From NCBI GenBank assembly GCA_903924715.1, contig CAIYCP010000697.1, forward strand, positions 1 to 7,030: DNA of 7,030 nt, read 5' to 3'. Both the position numbers and the translations under genes were made by a program. This document shows, piece after piece, positions 5,974 to 7,030 of the stretch. A model generated the notes under the pieces. The model made no database searches, was not told the origin of the DNA, and saw nothing but the letters and a program-made list of their open reading frames with translations. Numbering within the stretch: position 1 is the first letter of the stretch; each line of letters starts with the position of its first letter. Source of the stretch: an uncultured beta proteobacterium (GTDB lineage Bacteria; Pseudomonadota; Gammaproteobacteria; Burkholderiales; Burkholderiaceae_B).

Positions 5974-6956
5974 GTAGTTCTCCTGAGTGGTTCGTTCGAT
6001 GTTATCAGGTCAGCCGAAGCGATCGGTAGGCCTTGACGAAATAGCGCTATATTTTTAAACATATGCCCGACCAGGTAGGGCACGTTATCGTAGACGCCCG
6101 CAGCAGAGTGCGGTGTTGTCACCACCTGATCCATGAGAAAGAGTGGATTGTCAGCGCGCGGGGGCTCTGCTTCATACGTGTCTAAGCCAGCACCAGAAAG
6201 CTGTCCTGTTTGTAAGGCTTGAACTAAAGCGGGCTCGTCGATGAGTTCACCGCGTGCAGTATTAATTAGAATCGCGCCGCGTTTCATTTTTGCAAAGGTA
6301 TCGCTGTTGAAACGATGGTGCGTTTGCGCGGACAGGGGCGCATGTAAGCTGAGTACATCGCTTTGAGCCAATAGACTTTCAAAATCAACATAGCGCGCCT
6401 GAAGGCGGTTTTCGATTTCGGGCGCCACCTGTCGCCTGCTGTGATAAATGATGTTGACATCAAAACCGCTTAGGCGTTTGGCGACATGTTGCGCGATGCT
6501 GCCAAAACCGAACATGCCGACTGTTTTACCTTCGAGCTTGCTGCAGACCGTGCGCAGATCAATTGCGTTCCATTTTCCTTCGCACAAGCCGCGATGCGCG
6601 ACGGGAAGACGACGCGAAACCGCCAGCATTAACAGAACGGTGTGTTCAGATACGGGAGTAGAGGTTGCGCCGGCCGTGATCGCAACAACAATGCCTTTTT
6701 CTTTGGCTGCCGCGAGATCGATCTTGTCAACACCAATGCCCCATTTTTGAATCATCTTTAAACGAGGCGCCTGCCGGATCAAGTCGCCATCCATATAGGT
6801 GCCCACGACCATGGCAATGTCCGCATCGGCTAATAGCTTGGCGTGTTCTTCTTTGGACGTAGTTTGCGCAAAGTTAATTGTGCAGTCAGAGGGCAAGAGG
6901 GTGCGCACGACGTCAAGTGTGACGCTGGCCATTGGCGTTAAAAAAGCGATATGCAT
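5970..6956 (-). CDS. D-isomer-specific 2-hydroxyacid dehydrogenase
   Basis: This cytosolic enzyme of about 328 residues interconverts 2-hydroxy acids and 2-oxo acids. Numbering is from ATG 6954-6956. The catalytic set is complete: Arg235 in INTARGELIDE, Glu264 in TYEAEPP and His283 in TTPHSAAG. The Rossmann motif is GFGSIA (150-155), with alanine in place of the third glycine. After the second strand comes YHSRR (171-175), where NAD-dependent members have an acidic residue; serine-arginine-arginine suggests NADP(H) preference. KWGIGVDKIDL (71-81) is the usual N-terminal block. An in-frame TTG at 6963-6965 would add three residues, and an in-frame TAA at 6990-6992 limits extension beyond that; neither start has a good Shine-Dalgarno. 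The stop overlaps the aldolase start in ATGA, so the two are translationally coupled. Phosphoglycerate dehydrogenase proper is unlikely because there is no ACT-domain extension. Glyoxylate/hydroxypyruvate reductase-like activity is plausible. Confidence 0.93.
   Translation of the reverse strand: MHIAFLTPMASVTLDVVRTLLPSDCTINFAQTTSKEEHAKLLADADIAMVVGTYMDGDLIRQAPRLKMIQKWGIGVDKIDLAAAKEKGIVVAITAGATSTPVSEHTVLLMLAVSRRLPVAHRGLCEGKWNAIDLRTVCSKLEGKTVGMFGFGSIAQHVAKRLSGFDVNIIYHSRRQVAPEIENRLQARYVDFESLLAQSDVLSLHAPLSAQTHHRFNSDTFAKMKRGAILINTARGELIDEPALVQALQTGQLSGAGLDTYEAEPPRADNPLFLMDQVVTTPHSAAGVYDNVPYLVGHMFKNIALFRQGLPIASADLITSNEPLRRTT
5980..5984 (-). promoter_or_regulatory. Ribosome binding site of the aldolase gene, inside the preceding gene
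   Basis: AGGAG on the minus strand lies 6 nt before the aldolase ATG and is itself part of the Leu-Arg-Arg codons near the end of the hydroxyacid dehydrogenase. Together with the ATGA overlap it supports coupled translation of the two enzymes. Confidence 0.7.
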
Positions 6957-6989
6957 AGGGATCAAGTTGGTGTGTTCGGCGGTTTGAGC

Positions 6990-7030
6990 TTAGTTGGGCA
7001 GCGCGTGAATGTCACCACGCTCGACGAGCA
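6990..7030 (-). CDS. Possible 3' end of an upstream gene of the minus-strand operon (unidentified)
   Basis: Reading the minus strand from the window edge gives an open frame of 12 codons, LVERGDIHALPN, ending at TAA (6990-6992). It ends 33 bp before the ATG of the hydroxyacid dehydrogenase and is in the same frame. The spacing fits another gene of the same operon. So few codons prove neither coding nor family, and I do not recognise the tail; it could equally be non-coding leader sequence holding the operon promoter. Confidence 0.35.
   Translation of the reverse strand, partial: LVERGDIHALPN

Noticed and set aside
6448..6750. 100-codon plus-strand frame opposite the hydroxyacid dehydrogenase
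   Set aside because: It is the complement of the conserved Rossmann region and has low-quality composition for a protein, with no start signal context.

Overview
The window looks like chromosomal DNA of a betaproteobacterium of the order Burkholderiales, possibly Alcaligenaceae-like. The strongest pointer is a Bug-type (tripartite tricarboxylate transporter) periplasmic binding protein, a family greatly expanded in that group. It sits among small-acid catabolic genes typical of these organisms. Base composition is near 50% G+C by spot counts of a few lines. The lineage is an inference from gene content; there is no rRNA or other marker.

Layout: the left half is a plus-strand block. It holds the C-terminal half of an RND (HAE1/AcrB-type) efflux permease (1-1722, cut by the window edge), then, after 15 bp, a beta-hydroxyacid dehydrogenase of the 3-hydroxyisobutyrate/L-threonate dehydrogenase family (1738-2628), then a carboxymuconolactone-decarboxylase-fold protein (2688-3212). 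The right half is a minus-strand block, read from right to left. It holds the last few codons of an unidentified gene (6990-7030, tentative), a D-2-hydroxyacid dehydrogenase (5970-6956), a class II aldolase/adducin protein (5185-5973), a COG3618/LigI-like amidohydrolase (4285-5175) and the Bug binding protein (3244-4242). Spacing in this block is tight (4-bp ATGA overlap, 9 bp, 42 bp), so it is probably one transcript whose promoter lies outside the window.

The two blocks converge at about 3213-3243. That junction is rich in inverted repeats. The most striking is a perfect 14-bp inverted repeat with a 3-nt loop followed by T's (3325-3358). It has the form of a plus-strand terminator but lies inside the coding sequence of the convergent binding-protein gene.

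How the genes may work together (inference): the binding protein captures an organic acid in the periplasm, the amidohydrolase opens or forms a lactone, the two dehydrogenases oxidise or reduce hydroxy acids, and the aldolase-fold protein cleaves, decarboxylates or otherwise rearranges the product. The substrate cannot be read from the sequence; sugar-acid lactones and ring-cleavage products of aromatics are both plausible. No gene-free stretch exceeds 60 bp. I see no RNA genes, CRISPR arrays, insertion sequences or att sites. The content is mostly ordinary catabolic and transport genes; the convergent junction and the grouping of the catabolic genes are the parts most worth checking.
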